Assembly: GCA_016720585.1 (NCBI GenBank)
Contig: JADKKH010000001.1
Coordinates: forward strand, 930,001 to 994,000
Length of the DNA: 64,000 nt
Direction of reading: 5' to 3'
From: Chitinophagaceae bacterium
GTDB taxonomy: Bacteria > Bacteroidota > Bacteroidia > Chitinophagales > Chitinophagaceae
Part shown: positions 16,875-25,571 of the stretch, piece after piece
Numbering within the stretch: the stretch's first letter is position 1
How the letters are laid out: every line of letters starts with the position of its first letter
The notes under the pieces: model-generated
Database searches by the model: none
Seen by the model: the letters and a program-made list of their open reading frames with translations, nothing else
Told to the model about the DNA's origin: nothing
Program-made: the position numbers and the translations under genes

Positions 16875-16908
16875 TATCTTTGCTGCCCCGAAAATAAAAC
16901 CCTTCGGG
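16875..16908 (+). promoter_or_regulatory. rpsA -7 box and 5'-terminal hairpin
   Basis: TATCTTTG at 16875-16882 fits the -7 consensus TAnnTTTG; a clear TTTG at the -33 position is not seen. Transcription would start near 16887, where CCCGAA pairs with TTCGGG (ending at 16908), so the mRNA would begin with a stem-loop 8 bases before the rpsA ATG. The rpsJ transcript has the same arrangement. Confidence 0.55.
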
Positions 16909-16916
16909 AATAAATA

Positions 16917-18869
16917 ATGTTTGAAAATATCATTAAAAAACAACTAAACGCTGATGCACAGGAGTCCGGTGCTGATCCGATTGCTGTCGGAACAGAAACG
17001 GCTACAGCGACAACAACTGCACCTGTTGAAGAGGCTACGGAACCAAAAGTAGTCTATGTAGAAACGGCTCACGATGATTTTGACTGGAGTGTTGACAAAC
17101 GTAACGTCACTTCTTACACAAAAGAAGAAAAGGAAAAATATCATACGGTGTATGATAACACGTTTGTGCAACTGAATGACGGACAAATGATGAAAGGTAT
17201 TGTAGTTGGTCTAACCAAAACGGACGTCGTACTTAACATCGGTTTCAAAAGTGATGGTTTGATTTCATTAAATGAATTCCGCGACCTGCCCAACCTGACC
17301 GTAGGTGATGAAGTGGAAGTTATGATCGTTGAGAAAGAGGACCGGGATGGACACCTGAACCTGAGTCGTCGGCAGGCCCGTATTACCCGGGCATGGGAAA
17401 GAATTGTGGAAGTGCATAAGACAGGTGAAGTGATCACCGGTACCGTAACTTCAAAAACGAAAGGTGGTTTGATCGTTGATGTATTTGGAATGGAAACATT
17501 CTTACCGGGTTCACAGATTGATGTGAAGCCTGTTACAGACTACGATCAGTTTGTTGGAAAAACTATGGAATTCAAAGTAGTTAAGATCAACGAGACTATC
17601 AAGAATGCTGTTGTATCACACAAAGCACTCATCGAAAGTGATATCGAAGCGCAACGCGCAGAGATCATGAGCAAACTCGAGAAAGGACAAGTACTGGAAG
17701 GAACGGTGAAGAACATCACGGATTTTGGTGCTTTCATGGACCTGGGTGGTTTAGATGGTCTGCTTTATATAACGGATATTTCCTGGGGACGTATCTCTCA
17801 TCCGACAGAGGTGCTGAAACTTGATCAGAAGATCAATGTGGTCGTACTAGATTTTGATGATGATAAAAAACGTATAAGCCTTGGTCTGAAACAACTGACG
17901 CCGCATCCCTGGGATGTATTGGCAGAGAACATTGCAGAAGGCAATATCATAAAAGGTAAAGTAGTGAATATTGAAGACTACGGGGCATTCCTCGAAATTC
18001 AGCCGGGCGTTGAAGGCCTTGTTCACGTTTCCGAAATTACCTGGGCGAATACGCCGATCAATGCAAAAGAATTCTTTAAGCTGGGTGATGAGCATGAAGC
18101 TAAAGTGGTAACTCTGGATAAAGCCAGCCGTAAGATGAGTTTGTCTATCAAACAACTTTCTGCTGATCCGTGGAATGATATTGAAACCAAATTTGCTGAA
18201 AGCAGCCGCCATACCGGTCTGGTAAAGAATATTACCAATTACGGTGTGTTTGTTGAACTGGCAGCAGGTATCGGTGGTATGATACATATCAGCGATCTGA
18301 GCTGGCTGAAGCGATTCAATCACCCAAGTGAGTACACGAAAGTCGGAGCTAATATAGACGTTGTGATTCTTGGAATTGATAAAGAAAACCGCAAATTGCA
18401 GCTAGGACACAAACAGCTGGAAGAAGATCCCTGGAATACCCTGCAGGACACCTTTGCGATTGGCAGCCTTCATGAAGGAACTGTAAGCCGCCGGGATGAT
18501 AAAGGTGCTACCATTCAGTTGCCTTACGGCCTGGAAGGGTTTGCTCCTAACCGTCACCTGACAAAAGAAGATGGCAAGAGTATCGGTGCAGAAGAATCTG
18601 CCCAGTTTATGGTTATTGAGTTTGACCGCAATGAAAAACGCATTGTTGTTTCTCATACACGTATCTGGGAGCAGGGCAAAGTAGAAGAAGCAGAAGTGGT
18701 GAAGAAAGAAGCGAGAGCTGAAGCGGATAACACCCGGAAGGCTGTAAAGAACGTACAGGCCAAAGTGGAGAAAGCAACTTTAGGTGATCTGGGTGTACTC
18801 GCCGATCTGAAGAAGAAAATGGATGGAAGTGGTGAAGAACCGGCAGCTGAAGAAGCAAAACCTGAATAA
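16917..18869 (+). CDS. rpsA: 30S ribosomal protein S1
   Basis: S1 binds mRNA on the 30S subunit. The 650-residue protein has an acidic, Thr/Ala-rich N-terminal extension (to about residue 75) and six S1 OB-fold repeats, recognisable from the endings LSRRQA, VSHKAL, LGLKQL, LSIKQL, LGHKQL and VSHTRIW at regular intervals. The C-terminal 50 residues are a charged coiled-coil-like tail rich in Glu, Lys and Ala. Six repeats and an extended N-terminus are common for Bacteroidota S1. A single-gene transcript is suggested by the -7 box upstream and terminator downstream. Confidence 0.96.
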   Translation: MFENIIKKQLNADAQESGADPIAVGTETATATTTAPVEEATEPKVVYVETAHDDFDWSVDKRNVTSYTKEEKEKYHTVYDNTFVQLNDGQMMKGIVVGLTKTDVVLNIGFKSDGLISLNEFRDLPNLTVGDEVEVMIVEKEDRDGHLNLSRRQARITRAWERIVEVHKTGEVITGTVTSKTKGGLIVDVFGMETFLPGSQIDVKPVTDYDQFVGKTMEFKVVKINETIKNAVVSHKALIESDIEAQRAEIMSKLEKGQVLEGTVKNITDFGAFMDLGGLDGLLYITDISWGRISHPTEVLKLDQKINVVVLDFDDDKKRISLGLKQLTPHPWDVLAENIAEGNIIKGKVVNIEDYGAFLEIQPGVEGLVHVSEITWANTPINAKEFFKLGDEHEAKVVTLDKASRKMSLSIKQLSADPWNDIETKFAESSRHTGLVKNITNYGVFVELAAGIGGMIHISDLSWLKRFNHPSEYTKVGANIDVVILGIDKENRKLQLGHKQLEEDPWNTLQDTFAIGSLHEGTVSRRDDKGATIQLPYGLEGFAPNRHLTKEDGKSIGAEESAQFMVIEFDRNEKRIVVSHTRIWEQGKVEEAEVVKKEARAEADNTRKAVKNVQAKVEKATLGDLGVLADLKKKMDGSGEEPAAEEAKPE

Positions 18870-18891
18870 ATTAAAAAGGTTTACCAGATAG

Positions 18892-18923
18892 AAACCCTTC
18901 CGTCAAACGGAAGGGTTTTTTTT
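18892..18923 (+). terminator. Rho-independent terminator after rpsA
   Basis: A perfect 11-bp stem (18892-18902 with 18908-18918), loop TCAAA and a run of eight T. It follows the rpsA stop by 22 bases. Confidence 0.93.
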
Positions 18924-19003
18924 CGGTGATCATTTTTATAAATAAACCGGATTTATTTACAATTCGTTAATTTGAGTCATCATTGCTTGTCAAAACATAT
19001 TTC

Positions 19004-19771
19004 ATGGCTTCCCTAGGTGAAAGGTTACGGAATTTTCATCCGGTTAGAAAAATAGTTTATTTTTTTGTAGGGTTATTTTCCTACCCCGGTCTGGCTATTG
19101 TCAACAAACTGAAGATTTCGGGTACGGAAAATCTCCGGAAACTTCCTCCCAAAAAAGTTTTGTTTGTCAGTAATCATCAAACATATTTTGCCGACGTTAT
19201 AACTTTTCTTCATATTTTCTGTGCTGTAAAGTGGGGCAAAATCAACCGTCTGGGAATTCCGTATTACCTGCTGAATCCTTTTACCCGGGTAAATTATGTA
19301 GCGGCGGAAGAAACCATGAAGGGTAGCTTTATCAGTCGTTTATTTCTACTCGCGGGGGGCTTAACTGTAAAGAGAACCTGGCGATCTGAAGGTAAAGAAG
19401 TGAGAAGGGGTCTGGATCCTTCAGATACCCGGAAGATAACACGGGCATTGGAAAATAACTGGGTTATTACTTTCCCCCAGGGGACAACCAAACCTTTTGC
19501 TCCCGGCAGGAAAGGGACAGCCTTAATCATTAAACAAATAAAACCAGTGGTAATTCCGGTAGTGATCAGCGGATTCTGGAGGGCTTTTAATAAGAAAGGA
19601 CTGAAGTTTAAAAAGAAAGGATCCCTGCTCTCCATTGTTTTTAAAGAACCACTGATAATTAATTATGATGCTCCGGCTGAAGACATCATGGCCCAGATCA
19701 TGGATGCTATTGAACAAAGTAAAAAATACATGATGATGGGGAAACATCATTGGCAAACGACGGATAAATAA
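19004..19771 (+). CDS. plsC: PlsC-type 1-acylglycerol-3-phosphate acyltransferase
   Basis: Second acyltransferase of the window, probably making phosphatidate or a related lipid at the inner membrane. The 255-residue protein has one N-terminal hydrophobic segment (IVYFFVGLFSYPGLAIV), block I NHQTYFADV (HX4D), block III FPQGTT and the block IV PVVIPVVISG. The ATG at 19004 is chosen; an upstream TTG at 18983 adds seven residues. It stands alone between the rpsA terminator and a convergent thioesterase gene. Confidence 0.85.
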   Translation: MASLGERLRNFHPVRKIVYFFVGLFSYPGLAIVNKLKISGTENLRKLPPKKVLFVSNHQTYFADVITFLHIFCAVKWGKINRLGIPYYLLNPFTRVNYVAAEETMKGSFISRLFLLAGGLTVKRTWRSEGKEVRRGLDPSDTRKITRALENNWVITFPQGTTKPFAPGRKGTALIIKQIKPVVIPVVISGFWRAFNKKGLKFKKKGSLLSIVFKEPLIINYDAPAEDIMAQIMDAIEQSKKYMMMGKHHWQTTDK

Positions 19772-19789
19772 ACGTACTGTTTGCTTTTC

Positions 19790-20305
19790 TTATTCTTTAA
19801 TAAACAAAGCCTTTAGTTCAGTGGCATCATCAGGCTTAAGTTTTCCTCCCAGTATCAATCTCAGTTGTCTTCTACGCAGTGCACTGTCAAATAATTTTTT
19901 CTCTTCATCGGTTTCAGCAACCAGTTGTGGAACCGTACGGGGTTTCCGGTTGGGGTCCAGTGCTACAAATGTATAATAGGCCTCATTGCTTTTGTATTTA
20001 TATTGCTGGGTAAGATCTTCTCCCCAAACTTTCAGGTGGACTTCCATCGACGAGTTAAAAGACCTGGTAACTTTTGCAGCAATGTGTACAACATTTCCCA
20101 ATTTAATGGGGTTCTCAAATGAAATATTGTCAACGGACGCGGTTACTACCGGAGCATTACAATGTTTTTGTGCCGAAAGAGCCGCTGCAATATCCATCCA
20201 GTACATCAACCTTCCGCCCATCAGATTGCCGAATACGTTTGTATCATTGGGGAGTACAATCTCTGTCATGATAATCAAACTACCCGACGATTTTTTTGCT
20301 TCCAT
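19790..20305 (-). CDS. Acyl-CoA thioesterase, hot-dog fold (YciA/BFIT type)
   Basis: Hydrolyses acyl-CoA thioesters. The 171-residue protein has the hot-dog signature of this group: ND-TNVFGNLMGGRLMYWMD with the catalytic-region Asn/Asp, followed by VVTASVDNISFENPIKLGNVV. Residues from about 130 form a charged tail. The ATG at 20305 (MEAKKSSGSL) is preferred; an in-frame ATG 27 bases upstream overlaps the predicted promoter. It converges with the acyltransferase gene, with 18 bases between the stops. Confidence 0.87.
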   Translation of the reverse strand: MEAKKSSGSLIIMTEIVLPNDTNVFGNLMGGRLMYWMDIAAALSAQKHCNAPVVTASVDNISFENPIKLGNVVHIAAKVTRSFNSSMEVHLKVWGEDLTQQYKYKSNEAYYTFVALDPNRKPRTVPQLVAETDEEKKLFDSALRRRQLRLILGGKLKPDDATELKALFIKE

Positions 20306-20319
20306 AATCCGAATTTGAA

Positions 20320-20327
20320 CAAAGATA
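20320..20327 (-). promoter_or_regulatory. -7 box for the thioesterase gene
   Basis: On the minus strand this reads TATCTTTG, a full match to TAnnTTTG, 14 bases before the thioesterase ATG. A TTG lies upstream at a longer than usual spacing (about 23), so strength is uncertain. Confidence 0.45.
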
Positions 20328-20341
20328 TTCAAATCGTGCTA

Positions 20342-20365
20342 AAAGCCTGTCAACCGGCAGGCTTT
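20342..20365. repeat. AAAGCCTG/CAGGCTTT palindrome
   Basis: Eight-base perfect arms around TCAACCGG, in the divergent spacer between the thioesterase and proline dehydrogenase genes. Its core resembles the CCTGCC...GGCAGG palindromes elsewhere. With no transcript expected to end here, a terminator role is unlikely. Confidence 0.5.
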
Positions 20366-20370
20366 CCTCA

Positions 20371-20401
20371 TTGGCCGGGAAGAATGAAATCTTTACATTT
20401 G
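20371..20401 (+). promoter_or_regulatory. Promoter of the proline dehydrogenase gene
   Basis: TTG at 20371-20373, 20 bases, TACATTTG at 20394-20401: a full TAnnTTTG match with the same spacing as the rpsJ promoter. The start codon follows 19 bases later, leaving a very short 5' leader. Confidence 0.65.
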
Positions 20402-20419
20402 TCCTTTCAAAAGTTAATA

Positions 20420-21649
20420 ATGGAATCATCACCTGCCGCAATCTCCTTTGATAATACTGAGTTTGCATTTGAATACAAGTCCGACAAACAACTTAAGAAA
20501 GCCCGCTTTCTTTTTTCTTTGATGGGGAAACCCTGGCTGGTTCAAATCGGAACCCGGCTTGCACCCTGGTCAGTGAATGCCGGATTACCTGTAAAAGGAA
20601 TTATTAGGGATACTATCTTTTCTCAATTTGTGGGGGGCGAAACGCTGGAAGAAACGGCCCTGGTTGCCAAAAAATTAGGTGAATATCGTGTTCAGGTAAT
20701 ACTGGATTACGGCGTGGAAGGAAAAGAGGGGGAAGACAATTTTGATAGTGCCTGTGAGATGTTTATTAGGGTAATTAATTATGCTGCCACTCAACCCAAT
20801 ATTCCTTACATGAGTGTGAAAGTAACCGGGTTTGCCCGATTTGCATTACTGGAGAAATTGGATTCATTAATGGATGCAGAAAACGGCACTTTAATGAAAC
20901 GCTATTTACAAGCCCTGGAAAAATTGGCCCCTGATGAAAGAGAAGAATGGCATCATGTCAGACATCGGGTGATGCGGGTTTGTGAAACCGGGGCAGCAAA
21001 AAATGTAGGTGTTTTAATTGATGCAGAAGAAACCTGGATACAGGATCCGGTAGATGCGCTGACGATCCTGATGATGGATACTTTTAACAAAGAAAAGGCG
21101 GTTGTATATAATACACTACAACATTACCGTCACGACAGGATGCAGTTTTTAAAAGATTCTTATGAAGCAGCAGTAGAAAGGAAATTCTTCCTGGGGGCTA
21201 AACTGGTGCGGGGTGCTTATATGGAAAAAGAAAGAAAAAGAGCTGTTGACATGGGCTACCCTTCACCCATTCAGCCGGATAAGGAAAGTACCGACCGGGA
21301 TTATAATGCCGCAATAAAATTTTGCATCGATCATATAGATCGGGTTGCCCTGATGGTGGCTTCGCATAATGAAAACAGTAACCTCTATGCCACCCGGTTA
21401 TTACAGGAAAAAGGATTGTCCCTGAATCATCCGCATGTACATTCCAGTCAGTTATTCGGTATGAGCGATAACATAACTTTTAACCTGGCACATGCCGGCG
21501 GTAACGTAAGCAAATATTTGCCCTTCGGGCCTATAAAAGATGTGCTATCCTACCTGATGCGCCGTGCCCAGGAAAATACTTCGGTGAAAGGACAAACCGG
21601 CAGAGAGCTCGGATTGATCAAAAAAGAATTAGAACGTAGAGGAGGATAG
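20420..21649 (+). CDS. Proline dehydrogenase
   Basis: FAD enzyme that oxidises proline to pyrroline-5-carboxylate, the first step of proline catabolism. The 409-residue protein is of the single-domain PRODH type, with the barrel motifs LDYGVEGKEGE, VKVTGFARFALL and the highly conserved KLVRGAYMEKERKRA. No P5C dehydrogenase domain is fused. The frame is open far upstream, but the promoter at 20371-20401 and homology-like content beginning at MESSPAAISFDNTEFAF support the ATG at 20420. Confidence 0.9.
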   Translation: MESSPAAISFDNTEFAFEYKSDKQLKKARFLFSLMGKPWLVQIGTRLAPWSVNAGLPVKGIIRDTIFSQFVGGETLEETALVAKKLGEYRVQVILDYGVEGKEGEDNFDSACEMFIRVINYAATQPNIPYMSVKVTGFARFALLEKLDSLMDAENGTLMKRYLQALEKLAPDEREEWHHVRHRVMRVCETGAAKNVGVLIDAEETWIQDPVDALTILMMDTFNKEKAVVYNTLQHYRHDRMQFLKDSYEAAVERKFFLGAKLVRGAYMEKERKRAVDMGYPSPIQPDKESTDRDYNAAIKFCIDHIDRVALMVASHNENSNLYATRLLQEKGLSLNHPHVHSSQLFGMSDNITFNLAHAGGNVSKYLPFGPIKDVLSYLMRRAQENTSVKGQTGRELGLIKKELERRGG

Positions 21650-21672
21650 TCGTTTCTTGATTAACATTTTTA

Positions 21673-22101
21673 CTATTTCATTACCAGGTCACCCAGGTAA
21701 ATCATCCTTGAAGGAATCATCATTTGGGGGTTGGACGGATTTAGTAAAAGGGTAAGTTTTAGTTTCTTGCCCGACATCAACAAGCTTTTACAGTTTGTTT
21801 TAGTAAGATCAAAATTTCCCGGTTTTTCTTTCGTTTCGCTTACAATGACTGTGCTATCACCGGTTATTTCCAGGTCTTTTTTATAAATAGTATTCTTAAT
21901 ATGAGCCCCCTTAACCTGTATTTTCAGGGTCTTATAGTCTTTATATATTGATTTTTTCAGCAACAGCGTAATCCCTTCCTGTTTATCCTGGTTAACTGAT
22001 TGAACCGCTTTTTTATTGTCAACACAAACAATAGTAGTGTCCTGGGCAGTAATTTTCATAGTGATAGCAATTAGTATAAGTGAAAGAATAATTTTTTTCA
22101 T
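21673..22101 (-). CDS. Small secreted protein of unknown function
   Basis: A 142-residue protein with a clear signal peptide (MKKIILSLILIAITMKITAQ, cleavage expected before DTTIVC). The mature part is Lys-rich and predicted beta, with VQVKGAH-like (IQVKGAHIKN) and KLKLTLLLNP strands; no family is recognised. Its start is 51 bases downstream of the stop of the next secreted protein on the same strand, so the two may be cotranscribed. Confidence 0.7.
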   Translation of the reverse strand: MKKIILSLILIAITMKITAQDTTIVCVDNKKAVQSVNQDKQEGITLLLKKSIYKDYKTLKIQVKGAHIKNTIYKKDLEITGDSTVIVSETKEKPGNFDLTKTNCKSLLMSGKKLKLTLLLNPSNPQMMIPSRMIYLGDLVMK

Positions 22102-22151
22102 ATGCTTAAATTAAGTTGTATTTGCAGAACCCGTTTTTATTTTCAATCTTA

Positions 22152-23165
22152 TTATTTAATAACTTTTATATCATCAACCATCTTTTCTAATTCAGGCAGC
22201 AGGTCTTTGTTATTGGTTAACAGGGCTACATGAAGGAGCAGGCCTTTTTCAATAGTCTCAGACGGAATTATTTGTTCTTTGAGATAAAAATTACTGGAAC
22301 TTTCAGAAAAATAGAGCCAATCTACATTTTTCTGTAAAAACCTTCCCGGAGTTTTCAGCGCATTACTATCGGTGTATCCATATTCTTTATGGAACCAGGA
22401 AGGATGAAAACCCGAATATATTGTGATACTGGTGAAATTTTTATCTGTTAGATCCCTGTATTTGGTAAGCTTGAAAACACTGAAATCATATTTTTCATCG
22501 ATCGTTATAAAATAATTCCTGGGAAGTTTGAAAAGAAATTTATTGTTGCCACCCTGGATCATACAGGTTTCGTCTCTGGGTTCCAGGTTGATACTTCGGG
22601 TACCTTTTGAAATAGTTTTGAAAATACTTTCAGTCAGGCTGATAAATTGATCTTTCATGGAATACGCAGCAGGGTTAATATAGGCATCGATCCTGCAAAC
22701 TGTATTGTCGGGTGTTTTTACCAGAAAGCTATTGATAAGAATGCCATTTGCTGTTGAGTCAAACAAGGTCGGCGTGGAAAGAACAGAAATAATAGAGTCA
22801 TTGTCGGTCAGTATCTTCCGCTGAAAATCGAAATCAGGCTCCACTTCTTTAGAGATATCTTCAAACAGGGTTTTGCCACTCAGGGCAAATAATTCCTTTG
22901 CAAAAATCACCAGTTTCATATTGCCCCAGTCAGCAATAATTCTTGTCTCCCGGTTCTCATTAGGATCTGCGGCCATGATATCGGTTACCCGGGGACTAAC
23001 GATTGCGTTAGCAGGGAAATCGAAATAGATTTTTTTATTTAATACCGGGAGTCTTTTTTCGAGCCGGGTGCTGTCTGTTATACCTTGCCCCTGACAAAAA
23101 AAGGAGTTGCCGATGGTTAAAAGAATGATGAATAAAAGCGTAGCCTGTTTTCCCGGGAATAACAT
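22152..23165 (-). CDS. Secreted protein of unknown function
   Basis: A 337-residue protein with an N-terminal hydrophobic segment (LLFIILLTIGNSFFCQGQG) that reads as a signal peptide. The mature part contains repeated amphipathic beta stretches and FPANAIVSPRVTDIMAADPN and SITIYSGFHPSW segments. No catalytic motif is visible and no family is recognised. A -7 box TATCTTTG (minus strand, 23189-23196) precedes it, and the 142-residue secreted gene follows. Confidence 0.7.
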   Translation of the reverse strand: MLFPGKQATLLFIILLTIGNSFFCQGQGITDSTRLEKRLPVLNKKIYFDFPANAIVSPRVTDIMAADPNENRETRIIADWGNMKLVIFAKELFALSGKTLFEDISKEVEPDFDFQRKILTDNDSIISVLSTPTLFDSTANGILINSFLVKTPDNTVCRIDAYINPAAYSMKDQFISLTESIFKTISKGTRSINLEPRDETCMIQGGNNKFLFKLPRNYFITIDEKYDFSVFKLTKYRDLTDKNFTSITIYSGFHPSWFHKEYGYTDSNALKTPGRFLQKNVDWLYFSESSSNFYLKEQIIPSETIEKGLLLHVALLTNNKDLLPELEKMVDDIKVIK

Positions 23166-23188
23166 GTCTTATTTTTTTGGACTGGTAT

Positions 23189-23196
23189 CAAAGATA
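23189..23196 (-). promoter_or_regulatory. -7 box for the 337-residue secreted protein gene
   Basis: Minus strand TATCTTTG, matching TAnnTTTG, 23 bases before the start codon. No convincing -33 element is seen. Confidence 0.4.
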
Positions 23197-23298
23197 CATT
23201 CAAGACCGTTTCCGTTGCATGAAAGCTGCAATTCTTCGGTTGTGGGATAGGGATAAAATTTCAAAAATCAATTCCCGAATTACAAGTAATTTGCATCT

Positions 23299-24093
23299 AT
23301 GCAGCAATACCTAGACCTTCTTCAGCACATCCTGGATAAAGGGAGCATTAAAACAGACCGTACCGGCACTGGAACACAAAGTTGTTTTGGATACCAGATG
23401 CGATTTGATTTGCAGGAAGGTTTTCCCCTGGTAACAACCAAAAAAGTGCACCTGAAGAGTATTATTTACGAATTGCTCTGGTTTTTAAAAGGGCAAACAA
23501 ATATTGCCTATCTGAAAGAAAAGGGTGTAAAAATTTGGGATGAATGGGCCAATGAGCAGGGAGAACTTGGCCCTGTTTATGGGAAACAATGGCGTAGCTG
23601 GGAAGGGAAAGAGGGTAAAAAGATTGACCAGATCTCGGATGTAATTTCCCAGATAAAAAACAATCCTGACAGCCGGCGCCTCATTGTGAGTGCCTGGAAT
23701 GTAGCGGATTTACCAGAAATGGCTTTGATGCCCTGTCACAATATGTTCCAGTTTTATGTTGCCGATGGGAAATTGAGTTGCCAGCTCTATCAGCGGAGTG
23801 CGGATGTTTTCCTGGGGGTTCCATTTAATATTGCCTCATATGCTTTATTGACGATGATGATGGCACAAGTTTGTGATTTAATGCCCGGTGATTTTGTTCA
23901 TACGTTCGGGGATGTGCATATTTACAGTAATCATATGGAGCAGGTGAAATTACAATTGAGCAGAAAACCTTATCCGCTGCCGGTTATGAAATTAAACCCG
24001 GCCATAAAAAATTTATTTGATTTCCAGTTTGAAGATTTTACATTAGAAAATTACGAATGTCATCCTGCCATTAAAGCGCCGGTTGCCGTGTAA
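23299..24093 (+). CDS. thyA: Thymidylate synthase
   Basis: Methylates dUMP to dTMP using methylene-tetrahydrofolate. The 264-residue protein is the standard length, with KTDRTGTGTQSCFGYQMRFD, the catalytic cysteine in MALMPCHNMFQFYV, the substrate-binding LYQRSADVFLGVPFN and the C-terminal YECHPAIKAPVAV. folA follows 43 bases later, so the enzyme that uses the dihydrofolate is coexpressed with it. Confidence 0.97.
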   Translation: MQQYLDLLQHILDKGSIKTDRTGTGTQSCFGYQMRFDLQEGFPLVTTKKVHLKSIIYELLWFLKGQTNIAYLKEKGVKIWDEWANEQGELGPVYGKQWRSWEGKEGKKIDQISDVISQIKNNPDSRRLIVSAWNVADLPEMALMPCHNMFQFYVADGKLSCQLYQRSADVFLGVPFNIASYALLTMMMAQVCDLMPGDFVHTFGDVHIYSNHMEQVKLQLSRKPYPLPVMKLNPAIKNLFDFQFEDFTLENYECHPAIKAPVAV

Positions 24094-24136
24094 GTGCTAT
24101 CAAGTATATTTATTCCTGACTAAAGATTTAGGACCC

Positions 24137-24631
24137 ATGATTATCTCTCTTGTCGTCGCAGCAGCTACTAACAATGCCATCGGTAAAGAGGGTAAGCTGC
24201 CCTGGCATTTGCCCAATGACATGAAATTTTTTAAGAATATAACCTGGGGCATGCCGGTGGTAATGGGCAGAAAAACATTTGAAGCGTTGGGAAAAGTATT
24301 ACCGGGAAGGAAGAATATTGTTATCAGCCGTCAGCCTGGCTGGCGTGCAGCAGGAACGGTTGCGGTGAAAAACATAGATGATGCGCTGTTTGTGGCCAAA
24401 GAAACAGATGCCAAAGAAGTCATGGTGATCGGGGGCGGGGAGATCTATAAAGCTCTTTTTGACAGGGCAAAACGCATCTACCTGACAAGGGTTGAAGCTA
24501 TGCCTGAGGCCGATACTTTTTTCCCTTCAATAAATCCGGATGTATGGTACCTGGTCAGTCAGAAAAACCATGAAGCGGATACAGCAAATGCTTATAACTA
24601 TTCTTTCCAGGTGTGGGAACGGATCCGTTAA
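24137..24631 (+). CDS. folA: Dihydrofolate reductase
   Basis: Regenerates tetrahydrofolate from the dihydrofolate released by ThyA. The 164-residue protein begins MIISLVVAAATNNAIGKEG and shows the Trp/Asp-containing LPWHLPNDMKFFKNIT, the NADPH-binding MGRKTFEALGKVLPGRKNIV and VIGGGEIYKALF. An upstream in-frame ATG at 24083 overlaps the end of thyA and adds 18 unconserved residues, so 24137 is chosen. Confidence 0.96.
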   Translation: MIISLVVAAATNNAIGKEGKLPWHLPNDMKFFKNITWGMPVVMGRKTFEALGKVLPGRKNIVISRQPGWRAAGTVAVKNIDDALFVAKETDAKEVMVIGGGEIYKALFDRAKRIYLTRVEAMPEADTFFPSINPDVWYLVSQKNHEADTANAYNYSFQVWERIR

Positions 24632-24650
24632 TGATACTTATTTTTGATTC

Positions 24651-25448
24651 ATGTATTCCAAATGGCAGCTGGCCGGAAAATATATTAATTTTTACCTCAG
24701 GGCTTCCAACGGGAAAGGCCATGGAACTCATTCCCCATTTATCTTTCATTTTATAACAAAGATTCTTAATGATACAGTCCCATACCCGGAATATAAGATA
24801 CCGGAAGATTTACGCAAAAAATTAATTTCTGATCAGACCATTTTGACCATCGATGATTTGGGGGCGGGATCTGCTATCAGTAAATCGTATAAAAGAACGG
24901 TATCTTCTATTGTTAAAAATTCCGTCAAATCAAAAAAAATCGGGCAGCTATTATTCCGGATAGTTAAAGAAAATAAACCAACCACCATTCTTGAACTGGG
25001 TACCTCGTTGGGAGTCACCACCTCTTACCTGGCATTGGCTAATCCGGAAGCAACGGTCATTACCATGGAGGGATCAAAGGAAGTAGCAGCAGTGGCCCAA
25101 AAAAATTTTACTGCGATGCAGCTCAGGAATATTATTATGAAGGAAGGAAATTTTGATGCTATATTATCAGCCGCTGTTCAGGGGTTACCGGGTGTGGATC
25201 TTGCATTTATTGATGGCAACCACCGGCAGGAACCAACAGAAAGATATTTTCAACAACTGTTATCAGCGAGCCATAATGATTCGGTATTTATTTTTGATGA
25301 TATTCACTGGAGCCGGGAAATGGAACAAGCCTGGGAGAACATAAAAGCCCATCCGTCGGTTACATGTACCATCGACCTTTTCTTTATCGGAATAGTATTT
25401 TTCCGGCAGGAATTCCTGGAAAAGGGGCATTTCAGCATCCGGTATTAA
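24651..25448 (+). CDS. Class I SAM-dependent methyltransferase, O-methyltransferase-like
   Basis: A 265-residue protein with a Rossmann methyltransferase core: motif I LELGTSLGVTTSYLA (about residues 110-124), an acidic strand end ITMEGS and DLAFIDGNHR, resembling the family-24 O-methyltransferase and caffeoyl-CoA type. The N-terminal third is helical. Substrate unknown. It starts 19 bases after folA and may share its transcript, although a folate-related role is not implied by the sequence. Confidence 0.75.
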   Translation: MYSKWQLAGKYINFYLRASNGKGHGTHSPFIFHFITKILNDTVPYPEYKIPEDLRKKLISDQTILTIDDLGAGSAISKSYKRTVSSIVKNSVKSKKIGQLLFRIVKENKPTTILELGTSLGVTTSYLALANPEATVITMEGSKEVAAVAQKNFTAMQLRNIIMKEGNFDAILSAAVQGLPGVDLAFIDGNHRQEPTERYFQQLLSASHNDSVFIFDDIHWSREMEQAWENIKAHPSVTCTIDLFFIGIVFFRQEFLEKGHFSIRY

Positions 25449-25571
25449 AGCTGATTAATAACAGGCCGGGAGCTGAAGAAAATCAGTATTTCCGGCTATG
25501 CCACTCATCAAAAAATCAATATCTTCACGGCCTTTAGAAATTTGAGTTTCGGTCAATAATCCAGATTCATT

